Positions 45,104 through 59,148 are shown, numbered from the stretch's first letter. The stretch is DNA of 64,000 nt from Actibacterium lipolyticum (GCF_900184935.1 NZ_FXYE01000001.1:124001-188000); one strand, 5' to 3'. Numbers and translations are program-made. Notes: a model not told the origin generated them from the sequence alone.

Positions 45104-45280
45104 GAACCTGTCTTAGAAAGGGCTTGTTGTACGAGCTTTTTCTAAGGCGCGGTTTAAGGTTCGGGAGCAGCCGGTGGGACGGCATGCAAGAATTGGACCT
45201 TACCTCCTTCATTCGTGAGCGGTGCGCAGCCGGAGCCCGACGGCATGGCGCGACGCGACAGACGAAAGGTGATGACGCAC

Positions 45281-48200
45281 ATGGCGCAGACGTTTGTTGG
45301 CCAGAAACGACTCCGCAAATTTTACGGTAAAATCCGTGAAGTTCTGGAAATGCCGAACCTGATTGAGGTTCAAAAATCTTCCTACGACCTGTTCCTGAAG
45401 TCAGGCGACCAGCCTGCACCTTTGGACGGCGAAGGCATTCAAGGTGTTTTCCAGTCGGTATTCCCGATCAAGGATTTCAACGAAACCGCGGTTCTGGAGT
45501 TCGTTCGTTACGAGCTTGAGAAGCCGAAATACGATGTTGAGGAATGTCAGCAGCGTGACATGACCTACAGCGCGCCTTTGAAGGTGACGCTGCGACTGAT
45601 CGTGTTTGATGTCGATGAAGACACAGGCGCGAAGTCGGTTAAAGACATCAAAGAACAAGACGTGTTCATGGGCGATATGCCTTTGATGACGCCAAACGGT
45701 ACGTTTGTTGTAAACGGTACAGAGCGTGTGATCGTTTCCCAGATGCACCGTTCGCCCGGCGTGTTCTTTGACCACGACAAAGGTAAAACCCATTCTTCGG
45801 GTAAGCTTTTGTTTGCTTGCCGCATTATCCCATACCGTGGCTCTTGGCTGGACTTTGAGTTTGACGCGAAAGACATCGTGTTTGCTCGTATCGACCGCCG
45901 TCGTAAGCTGCCTGTGACCACGCTGCTTTATGCGCTGGGTCTGGATCAGGAAGGCATCATGGATGCCTATTACGACACGGTTGATTACAAGCTTCAGAAG
46001 GGTAAAGGCTGGGTCACCAAGTTCTTCCCCGAACGTGCACGTGGTACGCGTCCTGCTTTCGATCTTGTTGATGCGAAAACAGGCGAAGTTATCGCCGAGG
46101 CAACCAAAAAGGTTACCCCGCGCGCGGTTAAGAAGCTTATCGACGAAGGCGCTGTTACCGATCTGTTGATCCCGTTCGATCAGATCGTTGGCAAGTTCGT
46201 AGCCAAGGACATCATCAACGAAGAAACTGGCGCGATCTATGTCGAAGCCGGTGATGAGCTGACTTGGGAACTGGACAAAGAAGGTGAAGTAACCGGTGGT
46301 TCGCTGAAAGAACTGTTGGATGCTGGCATCACCGATATTCCGGTTCTGGACATCGATAACATCAACGTCGGCCCGTACATCCGCAACACGATGGCGCAAG
46401 ATAAGAACATGGGTCGCGACACCGCGCTTATGGATATCTATCGCGTTATGCGTCCGGGTGAACCGCCCACCGTCGAAGCTGCGTCGGCTCTGTTCGACAC
46501 GCTGTTCTTCGATTCCGAGCGGTACGACCTGTCGGCTGTTGGTCGCGTGAAGATGAACATGCGTCTGGCTCTTGATGCGCCTGACACACAGCGCACCTTG
46601 CGCCGTGACGACATCATTTCGTGCATCAAAGCGCTGGTTGAACTGCGCGACGGCAAGGGCGATATCGACGATATTGACCACCTTGGTAACCGCCGTGTTC
46701 GTTCCGTTGGCGAACTGATGGAAAACCAGTACCGTGTTGGCCTGCTGCGTATGGAACGCGCGATCAAAGAGCGTATGTCCAGCGTCGAAATCGACACTGT
46801 CATGCCTCAGGACTTGATCAACGCGAAACCGGCTGCGGCTGCTGTACGTGAATTCTTCGGCTCTTCGCAGCTGTCGCAGTTCATGGACCAAACCAACCCG
46901 CTGTCCGAAGTTACCCACAAGCGCCGCCTTTCGGCGCTTGGCCCAGGTGGTCTGACGCGTGAGCGTGCTGGCTTTGAGGTTCGCGACGTTCACCCGACCC
47001 ACTATGGTCGGATGTGCCCGATTGAAACGCCGGAAGGGCCAAACATTGGTCTGATCAACTCGTTGGCCACTTATGCCCGCGTGAACAAATACGGCTTCAT
47101 CGAAACACCGTATCGTAAAGTTGTGGACGGTCAGGTCACTGACGAAGTGAACTACATGTCCGCGACCGAGGAAATGCGCCACACTGTGGCTCAGGCCAAC
47201 GCCAACCTCGACGAAGACGGCCGTTTTGTGAACGATCTGGTTTCGACACGTCAGTCTGGCGAATACATGCTTCAGCCTAACGCGAATGTTGATCTGATCG
47301 ACGTTTCGCCAAAACAGCTGGTGTCTGTTGCTGCCTCGCTTATTCCGTTCCTTGAAAATGACGATGCTAACCGCGCCTTGATGGGTTCGAACATGCAACG
47401 TCAGGCCGTGCCACTGCTTCAGGCCGATGCTCCGTTCGTGGGTACCGGTATCGAAGAAGTTGTTGCGCGTGACTCGGGTGCGGCGATCATGGCGAAACGT
47501 GCGGGTGTCATCGACCAAGTCGATGCGACACGTATCGTTGTGCGCGCCACCGAAGATCTGGAACCGGGCGATCCGGGCGTAGACATCTATCGTCTGCGTA
47601 AGTTCCAGCGTTCGAACCAGAACACTTGTATCAACCAGAAGCCTTTGGTGAAGGTTGGTGACAAGGTTGGCAAAGGCGAAGTTGTTGCTGATGGCCCGTC
47701 CACAGACAACGGCGAGCTGGCGCTTGGTAAGAACGTGATCGTCGCGTTTATGCCTTGGAACGGTTACAACTACGAAGACTCCATTCTGATCTCTGAGCGG
47801 ATTGCCCGTGACGACGTCTTCACCTCGGTTCACATCGAGGAATTCGAAGTCGCCGCACGTGACACGAAGCTGGGCCCAGAAGAAATCACTCGTGACATCC
47901 CGAACGTTGGTGAAGAAGCGCTGCGCAACCTCGACGAGGCTGGCATCGTTTACATCGGCGCAGAGGTTGGCCCGGCTGACATTCTGGTTGGTAAGATCAC
48001 ACCGAAGGGCGAAAGCCCGATGACGCCAGAAGAAAAGCTTCTGCGCGCTATCTTCGGTGAGAAAGCCTCGGACGTTCGTGACACATCCCTGCGTGTACCG
48101 CCGGGTGACTTCGGTACGATCGTTGAAGTACGCGTCTTTAACCGCCACGGCGTGGAAAAAGACGAACGTGCGCTTCAGATCGAACGCGAAGAAGTTGAAC

Positions 48201-49414
48201 GCCTTGCACGTGACCGCGACGATGAGATGGTCATTCTGGAGCGCAACATCTATGCGCGTCTGAAAGGCATGATCCTTGGCAAGGTTGCTGTAAAAGGTCC
48301 GAAAGGCGTTAAGCCGAATTCGGAAATCACCGAAGAACTGATGGACATGCTGTCCAAAGGTCAGTGGTGGCAGCTTGCACTGGGTGACGAAGCCGACGCC
48401 GCACAGGTCGAAGCATTGAACGGTCAGTTCGAAGCACAGAAGCGTGCGCTGGACGCGCGGTTCGAAGACAAGGTTGAAAAGGTTCGCCGCGGCGACGATC
48501 TGCCTCCGGGTGTGATGAAGATGGTAAAAGTCTTCATCGCTGTGAAGCGTAAGCTTCAGCCGGGCGATAAGATGGCCGGTCGTCACGGGAACAAAGGTGT
48601 TATTTCGCGGGTTGTACCCATGGAAGACATGCCGTTCCTTGCCGATGGTACGCCGGTCGATTTCTGTCTGAACCCGCTGGGTGTGCCTTCGCGTATGAAC
48701 GTTGGTCAGATCCTTGAAACCCACATGGGTTGGGCCGCACGGGGTCTTGGTCTGAAGATCGATGATGCGCTGGGTGAATTCAAACGCTCAGGCGATCTGA
48801 CACCGGTTCGCGAAGCGATGCGCAACGCGTATGGCGACGATGTCTACGAAGAAGGCATCGCCGGCATGGATGAAGATCGACTTCTGGAAGCTGCCGGTCA
48901 CGTTGTGAACGGTGTTCCAATCGCGACGCCTGTTTTCGACGGCGCGAAAGAGGCCGATGTCAACGACGCGCTGCTGCGTGCTGGGTTCTCTGAATCTGGC
49001 CAGTCGGTGCTTTATGATGGCCGTACAGGTGAGCAGTTCGCCCGCCCTGTAACGGTCGGCGTGAAGTACCTGCTGAAGCTGCATCACCTGGTCGATGACA
49101 AAATCCACGCACGTTCGACTGGCCCATACTCGCTTGTTACGCAGCAGCCGCTGGGTGGTAAGGCGCAGTTCGGTGGTCAGCGCTTCGGTGAGATGGAGGT
49201 CTGGGCCTTGGAAGCCTATGGCGCCGCTTACACCCTGCAAGAGATGCTTACCGTCAAGTCGGATGACGTGGCGGGCCGTACGAAAGTCTATGAATCCATC
49301 GTCAAAGGCGAGGATAACTTCGAGGCTGGCGTACCAGAAAGCTTCAACGTGCTGGTGAAAGAGGTCCGCGGCCTCGGTCTGAACATGGAACTCCTGGATG
49401 CGGAGGACGAGTAG
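45281..49414 (+). CDS. rpoB: DNA-directed RNA polymerase beta subunit
   Basis: 1377 aa from ATG 45281 ([16 protein letters not shown]), with AAAGGTG 9 bases before; ATG 45272 is the alternative. The rifampicin region [20 protein letters not shown] (about 528-547) has Thr538 where E. coli has Asn518, while the usual resistance positions are wild-type (Asp537, His547-like, Ser551). The C-terminus with KPHLVDD-type clamp and [20 protein letters not shown] is complete. It follows rplL, with rpoC after 47 bases containing a TTCG hairpin (49414-49427). Confidence 0.97.
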   Translation: MAQTFVGQKRLRKFYGKIREVLEMPNLIEVQKSSYDLFLKSGDQPAPLDGEGIQGVFQSVFPIKDFNETAVLEFVRYELEKPKYDVEECQQRDMTYSAPLKVTLRLIVFDVDEDTGAKSVKDIKEQDVFMGDMPLMTPNGTFVVNGTERVIVSQMHRSPGVFFDHDKGKTHSSGKLLFACRIIPYRGSWLDFEFDAKDIVFARIDRRRKLPVTTLLYALGLDQEGIMDAYYDTVDYKLQKGKGWVTKFFPERARGTRPAFDLVDAKTGEVIAEATKKVTPRAVKKLIDEGAVTDLLIPFDQIVGKFVAKDIINEETGAIYVEAGDELTWELDKEGEVTGGSLKELLDAGITDIPVLDIDNINVGPYIRNTMAQDKNMGRDTALMDIYRVMRPGEPPTVEAASALFDTLFFDSERYDLSAVGRVKMNMRLALDAPDTQRTLRRDDIISCIKALVELRDGKGDIDDIDHLGNRRVRSVGELMENQYRVGLLRMERAIKERMSSVEIDTVMPQDLINAKPAAAAVREFFGSSQLSQFMDQTNPLSEVTHKRRLSALGPGGLTRERAGFEVRDVHPTHYGRMCPIETPEGPNIGLINSLATYARVNKYGFIETPYRKVVDGQVTDEVNYMSATEEMRHTVAQANANLDEDGRFVNDLVSTRQSGEYMLQPNANVDLIDVSPKQLVSVAASLIPFLENDDANRALMGSNMQRQAVPLLQADAPFVGTGIEEVVARDSGAAIMAKRAGVIDQVDATRIVVRATEDLEPGDPGVDIYRLRKFQRSNQNTCINQKPLVKVGDKVGKGEVVADGPSTDNGELALGKNVIVAFMPWNGYNYEDSILISERIARDDVFTSVHIEEFEVAARDTKLGPEEITRDIPNVGEEALRNLDEAGIVYIGAEVGPADILVGKITPKGESPMTPEEKLLRAIFGEKASDVRDTSLRVPPGDFGTIVEVRVFNRHGVEKDERALQIEREEVERLARDRDDEMVILERNIYARLKGMILGKVAVKGPKGVKPNSEITEELMDMLSKGQWWQLALGDEADAAQVEALNGQFEAQKRALDARFEDKVEKVRRGDDLPPGVMKMVKVFIAVKRKLQPGDKMAGRHGNKGVISRVVPMEDMPFLADGTPVDFCLNPLGVPSRMNVGQILETHMGWAARGLGLKIDDALGEFKRSGDLTPVREAMRNAYGDDVYEEGIAGMDEDRLLEAAGHVVNGVPIATPVFDGAKEADVNDALLRAGFSESGQSVLYDGRTGEQFARPVTVGVKYLLKLHHLVDDKIHARSTGPYSLVTQQPLGGKAQFGGQRFGEMEVWALEAYGAAYTLQEMLTVKSDDVAGRTKVYESIVKGEDNFEAGVPESFNVLVKEVRGLGLNMELLDAEDE

Positions 49415-49461
49415 GGCGTTCGCGCCCTTCTCAACCCATCCCCTGACGTAAGGAATACGCA

Positions 49462-52400
49462 ATGAACCAGGAATTGACGACAAACCCGTTCAACCCGCTG
49501 ACTCCGCCGAAGCAATTCGACGAGATCAAGGTTTCCCTTGCCTCGCCAGAGCGGATCCTCAGCTGGTCCTACGGTGAGATCAAGAAGCCCGAGACGATCA
49601 ACTATCGTACGTTCAAGCCTGAACGCGACGGTCTGTTCTGTGCTCGTATCTTTGGCCCGATCAAAGACTACGAATGTCTCTGCGGCAAATATAAGCGCAT
49701 GAAGTATCGCGGCGTTGTCTGCGAGAAATGTGGTGTTGAAGTAACGCTCCAGAAGGTGCGCCGCGAGCGTATGGGCCACATCGAGCTGGCCTCGCCCGTT
49801 GCACACATCTGGTTCCTGAAATCGCTGCCATCCCGCATCGGCCTGATGCTGGACATGACACTGCGTGATCTGGAACGCGTGCTGTACTTCGAAAACTATG
49901 TGGTTATCGAACCCGGCCTGACGGACCTCACCTACGGTCAGATGATGACCGAAGAAGAGTACATGGACGCCCAAGATGCCTTCGGCATGGACGCGTTCAC
50001 CGCAGGTATCGGCGCCGAAGCCATTCGCGAAATGCTGAGCCAGATCGATCTGGATGCCGAAGCTGAGCGTCTGCGCGAAGAGCTGAAAGAAGCCACAGGC
50101 GAGCTGAAACCCAAGAAAATCATCAAGCGCCTTAAGGTGGTTGAAAGCTTCTTGGATTCCGGCAACCGCCCTGAATGGATGATCCTGACCGTTGTGCCAG
50201 TCATCCCACCAGAGCTGCGCCCGCTGGTTCCACTTGATGGCGGCCGCTTTGCGACCTCGGACCTGAACGATCTGTATCGCCGGGTGATCAACCGGAACAA
50301 CCGTTTGAAGCGCCTGATCGAGCTTCGCGCGCCGGACATCATCGTTCGGAACGAAAAGCGGATGCTTCAGGAATCCGTTGATGCGCTGTTTGATAACGGC
50401 CGTCGCGGCCGCGTTATCACGGGTGCAAACAAGCGCCCGCTGAAATCGCTTTCCGACATGCTGAAGGGTAAGCAGGGTCGTTTCCGTCAAAACCTTTTGG
50501 GTAAACGGGTCGACTTCTCTGGTCGTTCGGTGATTGTGACCGGGCCTGAACTGAAACTGCATCAATGCGGTCTTCCCAAGAAGATGGCGTTGGAGTTGTT
50601 CAAGCCGTTCATCTATTCCCGTCTAGAAGCCAAAGGTCTGTCTTCCACAGTGAAGCAAGCCAAGAAATTGGTTGAAAAGGAACGTCCCGAGGTTTGGGAT
50701 ATTCTGGACGAGGTGATCCGCGAACACCCAGTCATGCTGAACCGTGCGCCAACGCTTCACCGCCTTGGTATTCAGGCGTTCGAACCCACGCTGATCGAAG
50801 GTAAAGCCATCCAGCTTCACCCGCTGGTCTGCTCGGCGTTTAACGCTGACTTTGACGGTGACCAGATGGCTGTTCACGTTCCGCTGAGCCTTGAGGCCCA
50901 GTTGGAAGCCCGTGTTCTGATGATGTCGACGAACAACGTTCTGTCCCCTGCAAACGGTGCGCCTATTATCGTTCCGTCGCAGGATATGATCCTTGGTCTG
51001 TACTACATCACCATGGAACGTAAGGGTATGCAGGGCGAAGGCATGGTCTTCGGTTCGGTCGAAGAGATCGAACATGCGTTGAACGCTGGTGAAGTTCACC
51101 TTCACGCGAAGATCCAAGCCCGTGTTAAGCAGATCGACGACGAAGGCAACGAGGTGTTCAAACGCTTCGAAACCACGCCGGGTCGTGTTCGTCTTGGCGC
51201 GCTTCTGCCGCTGAACGCGAAAGCACCGTTTGATCTGGTGAACCGTCTTCTGCGGAAGAAAGAAGTGCAGCAGGTCATCGATACCGTTTATCGTTACTGC
51301 GGCCAGAAAGAGTCCGTCATCTTCTGTGATCAGATCATGACCATGGGCTTCCGCGAAGCGTTTAAGGCGGGCATTTCGTTCGGTAAGGACGACATGCTTA
51401 TCCCAGATACCAAATGGGATATCGTCAACGGCGTTCGTGATCAGGTTAAAGAATTCGAACAACAGTACATGGACGGCCTGATCACTCAGGGCGAGAAGTA
51501 CAACAAAGTTGTCGATGCCTGGTCGAAGTGTTCCGACGAAGTTGCGGGCGCTATGATGGACGAAATCTCGGCGGTTCGCGTTGATGACGCGGGTGCAGAG
51601 AAAGAGCCAAACAGCGTTTACATGATGTCCCACTCTGGTGCGCGTGGTTCCCCTGCTCAGATGAAGCAGCTGGGCGGTATGCGTGGTCTGATGGCTAAGC
51701 CTTCTGGCGAGATTATCGAAACGCCGATTATCTCGAACTTTAAAGAAGGTCTGACCGTTCTCGAGTACTTCAACTCTACGCACGGTGCCCGTAAGGGTCT
51801 GGCCGATACGGCGCTTAAGACGGCTAACTCTGGTTACCTGACACGTCGTCTGGTTGACGTGGCGCAGGACTGCATCGTTCGTATGAAGGATTGCGGAACT
51901 GAAAACGCCATTACAGCCGAAGCCGCTGTGAACGACGGTGAAGTTGTTTCGTCGCTGTCCGAGCGCCTGCTGGGTCGTGTTGCTGCCGAAGACATTCTGC
52001 GCCCCGGCACAGATGAAGTCATCGTCAGCCGCAACGAGTTGATCGACGAACGCAAATCCGACGCTATCGAAAAAGCTGGCCTTGCCACTGTTCGCATGCG
52101 TTCGCCGCTGACTTGTGAAGCGGAAGAGGGCGTTTGCGCCATGTGTTATGGTCGTGACCTTGCACGTGGTACGATGGTGAACACCGGCGAAGCCGTTGGT
52201 ATCATCGCGGCGCAGTCGATTGGTGAACCTGGTACACAGCTGACGATGCGGACGTTCCACATCGGCGGTATTGCGCAGGGTGGTCAGCAGTCGTTCCAAG
52301 AAGCTAGCCAGGCTGGTAAGGTTGAATTCCGCAACACGAACCTGCTTGAAAACGCGAGCGGCGATCGCATCGTTATGGGCCGTAACATGGTCATGGCGAT

Positions 52401-53709
52401 CATCGACGAAAACGGTGTTGAGCGTGCCAGCCACAAGCTGGGCTACGGCACAAAGGTTCACGTCGAAGACGGTGCTTCTGTTAACCGCGGCGACAAGCTT
52501 TATGAATGGGATCCTTACACGCTTCCAATCATCGCTGAGAAAGCCGGTATCGCTAAATTCGTTGACCTTGTGAACGGCATCGCCCTTCGTGAGGAAACCG
52601 ATGACGCGACTGGCATGACCCAGCGGATCGTGACCGATTGGCGCGCTGCGCCGAAAGGCAACGATCTGAAGCCTGAGGTGATCATCGTTGATCCTGCAAC
52701 GGGTGAGCCTATTCGCAACGATGCTGACAATCCGGTAACTTACCCAATGTCGGTTGACGCTGTTCTGTCGGTCGAAGACGGGCAAGAGATCAAAGCCGGT
52801 GACGTTGTTGCGCGTATCCCGCGTGAAGGTGCCAAGACGAAAGACATCACCGGTGGTCTGCCGCGTGTTGCCGAACTGTTCGAAGCACGTCGTCCGAAAG
52901 ATCACGCTATCATCGCGGAAATCGATGGTTACGTGCGCTTTGGCCGCGACTACAAAAACAAGCGTCGGATTGCGATCGAGCCTGCTGATGAGAGCATGGA
53001 AACCGTCGAATACATGGTGCCTAAGGGCAAGCACATTCCTGTTCAGGAAGGTGACTTCGTCCAGAAGGGCGACTACATCATGGACGGTAACCCAGCGCCT
53101 CATGACATTCTGTCGATCATGGGTGTAGAGGCTTTGGCCGACTACATGATCGACGAGGTGCAGGACGTTTATCGACTGCAGGGCGTTAAGATCAACGACA
53201 AGCATATCGAAGTCATCGTGCGTCAGATGCTCCAGAAATGGGAAATTCTGGACAGCGGTGAAACGACCCTTCTTAAGGGCGAAAATGTGGACAAGGCCGA
53301 GTTTGACGAAGCAAACGCCAAGGCGATTTCCAAAGGCGGCCGTCCTGCACGGGGCGAACCGATCCTGCTGGGTATCACCAAAGCATCGCTTCAGACACGC
53401 TCGTTCATCTCTGCGGCCTCGTTCCAGGAAACGACACGTGTTCTTACCGAGGCTTCGGTTCAAGGTAAGCGCGACAAGCTTGTCGGCCTGAAAGAGAACG
53501 TGATTGTTGGTCGTCTGATCCCAGCCGGTACAGGTGGCGCAACACAGCGCGTTCGCCGTATCGCGGCAGAGCGGGACCAGACCGTTCTGGAAGCGCGTCA
53601 GGCAGAGGCACAAGAAGCCGCAGCCCTTGCCGCGCCGATGGAAGATGTTGTTTCGGATGGGGGCGAAGATTTCGGCCTGGTCGAGACACCGGAAAGCCAC
53701 AACGAATAA
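49462..53709 (+). CDS. rpoC: DNA-directed RNA polymerase beta-prime subunit
   Basis: 1415 aa, the usual size in this group. The catalytic NADFDGD (461-467) with three Mg-binding Asp, the N-terminal zinc cysteines (CLCGKYKR and CEKCG, near 70-90) and the second zinc site ([15 protein letters not shown] near 890) are present. It follows rpoB and ends at a clear terminator, so the operon ends here. The long antisense reading frames in rpoB and rpoC are shadows of codon bias. Confidence 0.98.
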   Translation: MNQELTTNPFNPLTPPKQFDEIKVSLASPERILSWSYGEIKKPETINYRTFKPERDGLFCARIFGPIKDYECLCGKYKRMKYRGVVCEKCGVEVTLQKVRRERMGHIELASPVAHIWFLKSLPSRIGLMLDMTLRDLERVLYFENYVVIEPGLTDLTYGQMMTEEEYMDAQDAFGMDAFTAGIGAEAIREMLSQIDLDAEAERLREELKEATGELKPKKIIKRLKVVESFLDSGNRPEWMILTVVPVIPPELRPLVPLDGGRFATSDLNDLYRRVINRNNRLKRLIELRAPDIIVRNEKRMLQESVDALFDNGRRGRVITGANKRPLKSLSDMLKGKQGRFRQNLLGKRVDFSGRSVIVTGPELKLHQCGLPKKMALELFKPFIYSRLEAKGLSSTVKQAKKLVEKERPEVWDILDEVIREHPVMLNRAPTLHRLGIQAFEPTLIEGKAIQLHPLVCSAFNADFDGDQMAVHVPLSLEAQLEARVLMMSTNNVLSPANGAPIIVPSQDMILGLYYITMERKGMQGEGMVFGSVEEIEHALNAGEVHLHAKIQARVKQIDDEGNEVFKRFETTPGRVRLGALLPLNAKAPFDLVNRLLRKKEVQQVIDTVYRYCGQKESVIFCDQIMTMGFREAFKAGISFGKDDMLIPDTKWDIVNGVRDQVKEFEQQYMDGLITQGEKYNKVVDAWSKCSDEVAGAMMDEISAVRVDDAGAEKEPNSVYMMSHSGARGSPAQMKQLGGMRGLMAKPSGEIIETPIISNFKEGLTVLEYFNSTHGARKGLADTALKTANSGYLTRRLVDVAQDCIVRMKDCGTENAITAEAAVNDGEVVSSLSERLLGRVAAEDILRPGTDEVIVSRNELIDERKSDAIEKAGLATVRMRSPLTCEAEEGVCAMCYGRDLARGTMVNTGEAVGIIAAQSIGEPGTQLTMRTFHIGGIAQGGQQSFQEASQAGKVEFRNTNLLENASGDRIVMGRNMVMAIIDENGVERASHKLGYGTKVHVEDGASVNRGDKLYEWDPYTLPIIAEKAGIAKFVDLVNGIALREETDDATGMTQRIVTDWRAAPKGNDLKPEVIIVDPATGEPIRNDADNPVTYPMSVDAVLSVEDGQEIKAGDVVARIPREGAKTKDITGGLPRVAELFEARRPKDHAIIAEIDGYVRFGRDYKNKRRIAIEPADESMETVEYMVPKGKHIPVQEGDFVQKGDYIMDGNPAPHDILSIMGVEALADYMIDEVQDVYRLQGVKINDKHIEVIVRQMLQKWEILDSGETTLLKGENVDKAEFDEANAKAISKGGRPARGEPILLGITKASLQTRSFISAASFQETTRVLTEASVQGKRDKLVGLKENVIVGRLIPAGTGGATQRVRRIAAERDQTVLEARQAEAQEAAALAAPMEDVVSDGGEDFGLVETPESHNE

Positions 53710-53738
53710 GTTCGCCTTCTAAAGGCCATGAAAATGAA

Positions 53739-53766
53739 AACCCCGCCAAGTTGGCGGGGTTTTTTC
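53739..53766 (+). terminator. Rho-independent terminator of rpoBC
   Basis: AACCCCGCCA and TGGCGGGGTT pair across AGT, followed by TTTTTT. It starts about 30 bases after the rpoC stop. Confidence 0.93.
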
Positions 53767-53825
53767 GTTGTAGTGGAAGCGTCAGCTGCCGTACGCGGCC
53801 CTAAAGGAACCGGGTAGGCAGACCG

Positions 53826-54443
53826 TTACTTGATGCCGTAGAATAGGGCCTGATCCAGCGTTATTGCGACACCATTGACCGTACCCCCGGTCATCGCGCC
53901 ATTAACGGCCGTGGGTGTACCCGATGGGCCAAGAAACACGCCAAACATTTCAAGTCCAGTATCCGAAGAAACCGACGCGCCAGTCGCTGTCGGCAGCATC
54001 AAGGCACCGGTTGCGCTGGCCTGAATGTCGGAGCCAGCAAACGCGCCATCAATGGTAAGTTCGCCGCCAACGTCGAAGACGTCGGCCCCATCGGACGCGA
54101 CAAGCTCATCAATCGTGCCCGAAATGGCCAAGCTGTCAAACTGCGCAGTCATCGACATGTCGCCCAGCAGGCTGCCGGTGATGTCGCCGGCATAGTCAGC
54201 GCTTACCCGACCGTTATAGGTCGCACTGCCGCTTGTCGGTATGTTGGTGGCCTGCGCGCGGTTGGCCACGTTCAGAATGGTGGCGTCAAACTGATCGGCG
54301 CTATCCGCGAATTCTTGGACAGAGGTGATGCTGGGCGTTGCGGGCGTAACGCTTTCTTCCGGTGTGGGCTCACTGCCCCCGCCGCCGCCACCGCAAGCGG
54401 CAAGCAGAAGCACGGAAAAGACGCCGACAATTTTCATACTCAT
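53826..54443 (-). CDS. Lipoprotein, TbpB-like barrel fold suspected
   Basis: 205 aa with a lipoprotein signal ending LLLAAC and then a poly-Gly stretch, so it is lipid-anchored. After a Pro/Thr/Ser-rich linker (about 25-45), repeated short strands with alternating Gly (for example SADYAGDITGSLLGD, GGELTIDGAFAGSD, GVFLGPSGTPTAVNGAM) resemble the C-lobe barrel of transferrin-binding-protein-like lipoproteins, common in Rhodobacterales. That fold is inference; no iron or transport genes are near. ATG 54437 is an alternative start. It is antisense-oriented between rpoC and rpsL. Confidence 0.72.
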   Translation of the reverse strand: MSMKIVGVFSVLLLAACGGGGGGSEPTPEESVTPATPSITSVQEFADSADQFDATILNVANRAQATNIPTSGSATYNGRVSADYAGDITGSLLGDMSMTAQFDSLAISGTIDELVASDGADVFDVGGELTIDGAFAGSDIQASATGALMLPTATGASVSSDTGLEMFGVFLGPSGTPTAVNGAMTGGTVNGVAITLDQALFYGIK

Positions 54444-54656
54444 TGGTCACCTTCAGATGATATTTCGCGCAGCTTACGTGGATCCTTCAGGTACCTCAAT
54501 CTAGCACTTACCGGGGCCTACGGTGTTCGCAATATCCCGCGCTCAGTTCGACCTTTGTCGGCGATGGGGGGCTGGCGCCCGCCGCGCAACCGTGTGATAG
54601 CTATCGGCACGGTTCTGTCGGCGCTTCCACTCATGTGCTGTGTTTTATGCTCTGTG

Positions 54657-54685
54657 TTGACAACTATGCCGACTCTCCATATACC
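54657..54685 (+). promoter_or_regulatory. Strong sigma-70 promoter candidate for the rpsL-rpsG-fusA operon
   Basis: A perfect TTGACA (54657-54662), exactly 17 bases, then TATACC (54680-54685). It gives a 5' leader of about 220 bases before rpsL. The 54444-54915 gap contains no gene; the two open frames crossing it are shadows. A second TTGACA lies at about 54887-54892, but without a fitting -10. Confidence 0.72.
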
Positions 54686-54915
54686 GCGCCCACTCAGGCA
54701 GGTGTGGTAATCCCTCATTTGGCCTGAAATCAGAATTGAAGTGGTCAAGATCCGGGTTTAACTGCCCCGATCCTCTGTAATTCCACCGCGTCGTTCCCGC
54801 GAACGAGGGAACGCATGCGGTATTGGTGTTTCTGCAAGTGTGCAGAGCACCGTCGAGAAGCGGCGTCCCCGGTTTTGGGGGCGAGTATTGACAAAGTGCA
54901 ACACGAGGAACGTGC

Positions 54916-55287
54916 ATGCCAACGATCCAACAGCTGATCCGCAAGCCGCGGCAGCCCAAAGTAAAGCGCCAGAAGTCCATGCACCTGCAGGCTTGCCCGC
55001 AGAAGCGTGGCGTATGTACGCGCGTATACACAACAACACCTAAGAAACCGAACTCGGCTATGCGTAAGGTTGCCAAAGTGCGCCTGACAAACGGCTTCGA
55101 GGTCATCAGCTATATCCCAGGTGAAAGCCACAACCTTCAGGAACACTCTGTGGTTCTGATCCGTGGCGGCCGGGTAAAAGACCTTCCGGGTGTTCGTTAT
55201 CACATCCTTCGCGGTGTTCTGGATACCCAGGGCGTCAAAGACCGTAAGCAACGCCGTTCGAAGTACGGCGCGAAGCGTCCTAAGTAA
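54916..55287 (+). CDS. rpsL: 30S ribosomal protein S12
   Basis: 123 aa. Decoding-centre protein. [19 protein letters not shown] has Lys43, and [29 protein letters not shown] has Lys88 and Asp89 (in two stretches), so the streptomycin positions are wild-type. RBS ACGAGGAACGTGC precedes the ATG. It opens the str operon rpsL-rpsG-fusA-tuf. Confidence 0.98.
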   Translation: MPTIQQLIRKPRQPKVKRQKSMHLQACPQKRGVCTRVYTTTPKKPNSAMRKVAKVRLTNGFEVISYIPGESHNLQEHSVVLIRGGRVKDLPGVRYHILRGVLDTQGVKDRKQRRSKYGAKRPK

Positions 55288-55299
55288 GGAGAGACTGGA

Positions 55300-55770
55300 A
55301 TGTCCCGTCGTCACGCCGCCGAGAAGCGCGAAGTCCTGCCTGATGCCAAGTTTGGTGATCGGGTTCTGACAAAATTCATGAACAACCTGATGATCGACGG
55401 CAAAAAATCTGCCGCCGAGCGCATCGTATACAACGCGCTGGACCGCGTCGAAGGCAAGCTTAAGCGCTCGCCCGTCGAAGTTTTCCAGGAAGCGCTGGAC
55501 AATGTTAAGCCTTCGGTTGAAGTCCGTTCCCGCCGTGTTGGTGGTGCGACTTACCAGGTGCCCGTCGAAGTGCGCCCAGAGCGCCGCGAAGCACTTGCAA
55601 TCCGTTGGTTGATCAACGCGTCCCGTGCGCGGAACGAAAACACGATGGAAGAGCGTCTGGCCGGTGAGCTGATCGACGCTGTTCAAAGCCGTGGTTCCGC
55701 CGTTAAGAAGCGCGAAGACACTCACAAGATGGCCGAGGCTAACAAAGCCTTCAGCCATTACCGCTGGTAA
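55300..55770 (+). CDS. rpsG: 30S ribosomal protein S7
   Basis: 156 aa. It nucleates the 30S head. The core ([20 protein letters not shown], 9-28; [17 protein letters not shown] about 88-104) and the C-terminal helix are present. AAGGAGAG lies before the ATG, 12 bases after rpsL. fusA starts 21 bases downstream. Confidence 0.98.
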   Translation: MSRRHAAEKREVLPDAKFGDRVLTKFMNNLMIDGKKSAAERIVYNALDRVEGKLKRSPVEVFQEALDNVKPSVEVRSRRVGGATYQVPVEVRPERREALAIRWLINASRARNENTMEERLAGELIDAVQSRGSAVKKREDTHKMAEANKAFSHYRW

Positions 55771-55791
55771 CTCTGGCCTAGGACCGAACCA

Positions 55792-57909
55792 ATGGCACGC
55801 GAATACCCACTCGACAGATACCGTAACTTCGGCATCATGGCGCACATCGATGCAGGTAAAACTACCTGTTCCGAGCGTATCCTTTTCTACACCGGTAAGT
55901 CCCACAACATTGGTGAGGTGCACGATGGTGCGGCCACCATGGACTGGATGGAGCAGGAGCAGGAACGCGGGATCACCATCACCTCGGCTGCGACGACCAC
56001 TTTCTGGGAACGCACCGAAGATGGCAAAAACGCCGAAACTGAAAAGCACCGTCTGAACATCATCGACACCCCCGGCCACGTTGACTTCACCATTGAAGTT
56101 GAGCGTTCGCTGGCGGTTCTTGATGGCGCGGTTGCTGTTCTTGACGCCAACGCTGGTGTTGAGCCTCAGACTGAGACCGTATGGCGTCAGGCTGACCGCT
56201 ACAAAGTTCCACGTATCGTGTTCGTCAACAAGATGGACAAGATCGGCGCTGACTTCTTCAACTGCGTTCACATGATCGCAGATCGTACCGGCGCACGCCC
56301 ATGCCCGATCCAGCTGCCTATCGGCGCTGAGACCGAGCTGGAAGGCATCGTTGATCTGGTGACCATGCAGGAATGGGTTTGGGCCGGCGAAGACCTTGGT
56401 GCTTCGTGGGAACTTCGTCCAATCCGCGCTGAGCTGGCTGACAAAGCTGCTGAAATGCGCAACGAGATGGTCGAAATGGCCGTCGAAATGGACGACGACG
56501 CGATGGAAGCTTACCTTGAAGGTAACGAGCCTGATATCGCAACCCTGCGCAAGTTGATCCGCAAGGGCACCTTGTCGATGACCTTCGTTCCAGTTCTTGC
56601 TGGTTCGGCGTTCAAAAACAAAGGTGTTCAGCCTCTTCTCAACGCTGTTGTTGACTACCTGCCCAGCCCGCTGGACGTTGTTGACTACATGGGCTTTAAG
56701 CCTGGTGACGAGACAGAAACACGTGACATCCCGCGTCGTGCGGACGATGAAATGCCGTTCTCTGGCCTTGCATTCAAAATCATGAACGACCCCTTCGTTG
56801 GTTCGTTGACCTTCACACGTATCTATTCGGGTACTCTGGCCAAGGGCGGCACTATGCTGAACTCGACCAAAGGCCGTAAAGAGCGTGTTGGCCGTATGAT
56901 GATGATGCACTCGATCAACCGCGAAGAGATCGAAGAAGCATTTGCTGGCGACATCATCGCGCTTGCTGGTCTGAAAGACACCACCACAGGTGACACGCTT
57001 TGCGCCGTCAACGATCCGGTGGTTCTGGAAACGATGACTTTCCCCGATCCCGTTATCGAGATCGCGGTAGAGCCAAAGACCAAAGCCGACCAAGAAAAGA
57101 TGTCTCAGGGTCTTGCCCGTCTGGCAGCTGAAGATCCATCCTTCCGTGTGGAAACTGATCTGGAATCCGGTCAGACCATCATGAAAGGTATGGGCGAACT
57201 TCACCTGGACATTCTGGTTGATCGTCTGAAGCGTGAATTCAAGGTTGAAGCTAACATCGGTGCGCCTCAAGTGGCTTACCGTGAGACCATCGGCCACGAA
57301 GCTGAAATCGATTACACCCACAAGAAACAGTCGGGTGGTTCGGGTCAGTTCGCGCGGGTCAAAATGGTTATCACGCCGACAGAAGCTGGCGAAGGTTACT
57401 CGTTCGAGTCCAAAGTTGTTGGTGGTAACGTTCCTAAGGAATACATCCCCGGCGTTGAAAAAGGCATCAAATCGGTTATGGATAGCGGCCCATTGGCTGG
57501 CTTCCCCGTGATCGACTTCAAAGTTGCCCTGATCGACGGTGCATACCACGACGTTGACTCCAGCGTTCTTGCCTTTGAAATCGCGGCACGTGCAGGTATG
57601 CGCGAAGGTCTGCGTAAAGCTGGCGCGAAACTGCTGGAACCCATCATGAAGGTCGAAGTTGTGACCCCGGAAGAATACACCGGCGGCATCATCGGCGACT
57701 TGACCTCTCGTCGTGGTCAGGTTCAGGGCCAAGAGACACGCGGCAACGCGATCGTCATCAACGCCTTCGTTCCACTGGCAAATATGTTCGGCTACATCAA
57801 CACGCTGCGTTCCATGTCTTCGGGCCGCGCGAACTTCTCGATGCAGTTCGATCACTATGACCCAGTTCCGCAGAACATCTCGGACGAAATTCAGGCGAAA
57901 TACGCCTAA
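55792..57909 (+). CDS. fusA: Elongation factor G
   Basis: 705 aa. The G domain has AHIDAGKTT (17-25), [13 protein letters not shown] and NKMD; domains III to V follow and the sequence ends in the EF-G C-terminus ([10 protein letters not shown]-like [30 protein letters not shown]). It translocates the ribosome. It is followed by a hairpin and tuf copy 2, the classic str operon. Confidence 0.98.
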   Translation: MAREYPLDRYRNFGIMAHIDAGKTTCSERILFYTGKSHNIGEVHDGAATMDWMEQEQERGITITSAATTTFWERTEDGKNAETEKHRLNIIDTPGHVDFTIEVERSLAVLDGAVAVLDANAGVEPQTETVWRQADRYKVPRIVFVNKMDKIGADFFNCVHMIADRTGARPCPIQLPIGAETELEGIVDLVTMQEWVWAGEDLGASWELRPIRAELADKAAEMRNEMVEMAVEMDDDAMEAYLEGNEPDIATLRKLIRKGTLSMTFVPVLAGSAFKNKGVQPLLNAVVDYLPSPLDVVDYMGFKPGDETETRDIPRRADDEMPFSGLAFKIMNDPFVGSLTFTRIYSGTLAKGGTMLNSTKGRKERVGRMMMMHSINREEIEEAFAGDIIALAGLKDTTTGDTLCAVNDPVVLETMTFPDPVIEIAVEPKTKADQEKMSQGLARLAAEDPSFRVETDLESGQTIMKGMGELHLDILVDRLKREFKVEANIGAPQVAYRETIGHEAEIDYTHKKQSGGSGQFARVKMVITPTEAGEGYSFESKVVGGNVPKEYIPGVEKGIKSVMDSGPLAGFPVIDFKVALIDGAYHDVDSSVLAFEIAARAGMREGLRKAGAKLLEPIMKVEVVTPEEYTGGIIGDLTSRRGQVQGQETRGNAIVINAFVPLANMFGYINTLRSMSSGRANFSMQFDHYDPVPQNISDEIQAKYA

Positions 57910-57921
57910 TTCAGAAAACGC

Positions 57922-57952
57922 GGTGTTGCGCGGTCAGGCGCAGCACCGTTTT
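57922..57952 (+). other. Hairpin between fusA and tuf copy 2
   Basis: GGTGTTGCGC (57922-57931) and GCGCAGCACC (57938-57947) pair with one wobble across a 6-base loop, followed by only GTTTTAAG. It is terminator-like but weak; it may partly terminate or process the mRNA, which would let tuf be read at a different level from fusA. Confidence 0.5.
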
Positions 57953-57972
57953 AAGAACAAGAGGAGGCCATC

Positions 57973-59148
<1,176 letters not shown>

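Noticed and set aside
45401-48724. 1107-aa open frame on the minus strand opposite rpoB
   Set aside because: Fully inside rpoB; result of strong codon bias that suppresses stops in the antisense frame. No domain is seen and the same happens opposite rpoC, fusA and both tuf genes.
50623-53700. 1025-aa minus-strand open frame opposite rpoC
   Set aside because: Same codon-bias shadow; no start signal or recognisable sequence.
54645-55106. Open frames across the rpsL upstream region on either strand
   Set aside because: They overlap rpsL or the promoter and have no homology or RBS; the region is better explained as a leader.
54745-57855. 1036-aa minus-strand open frame opposite rpsL-rpsG-fusA
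   Set aside because: Covers three ribosomal-operon genes; no plausible start or domain.
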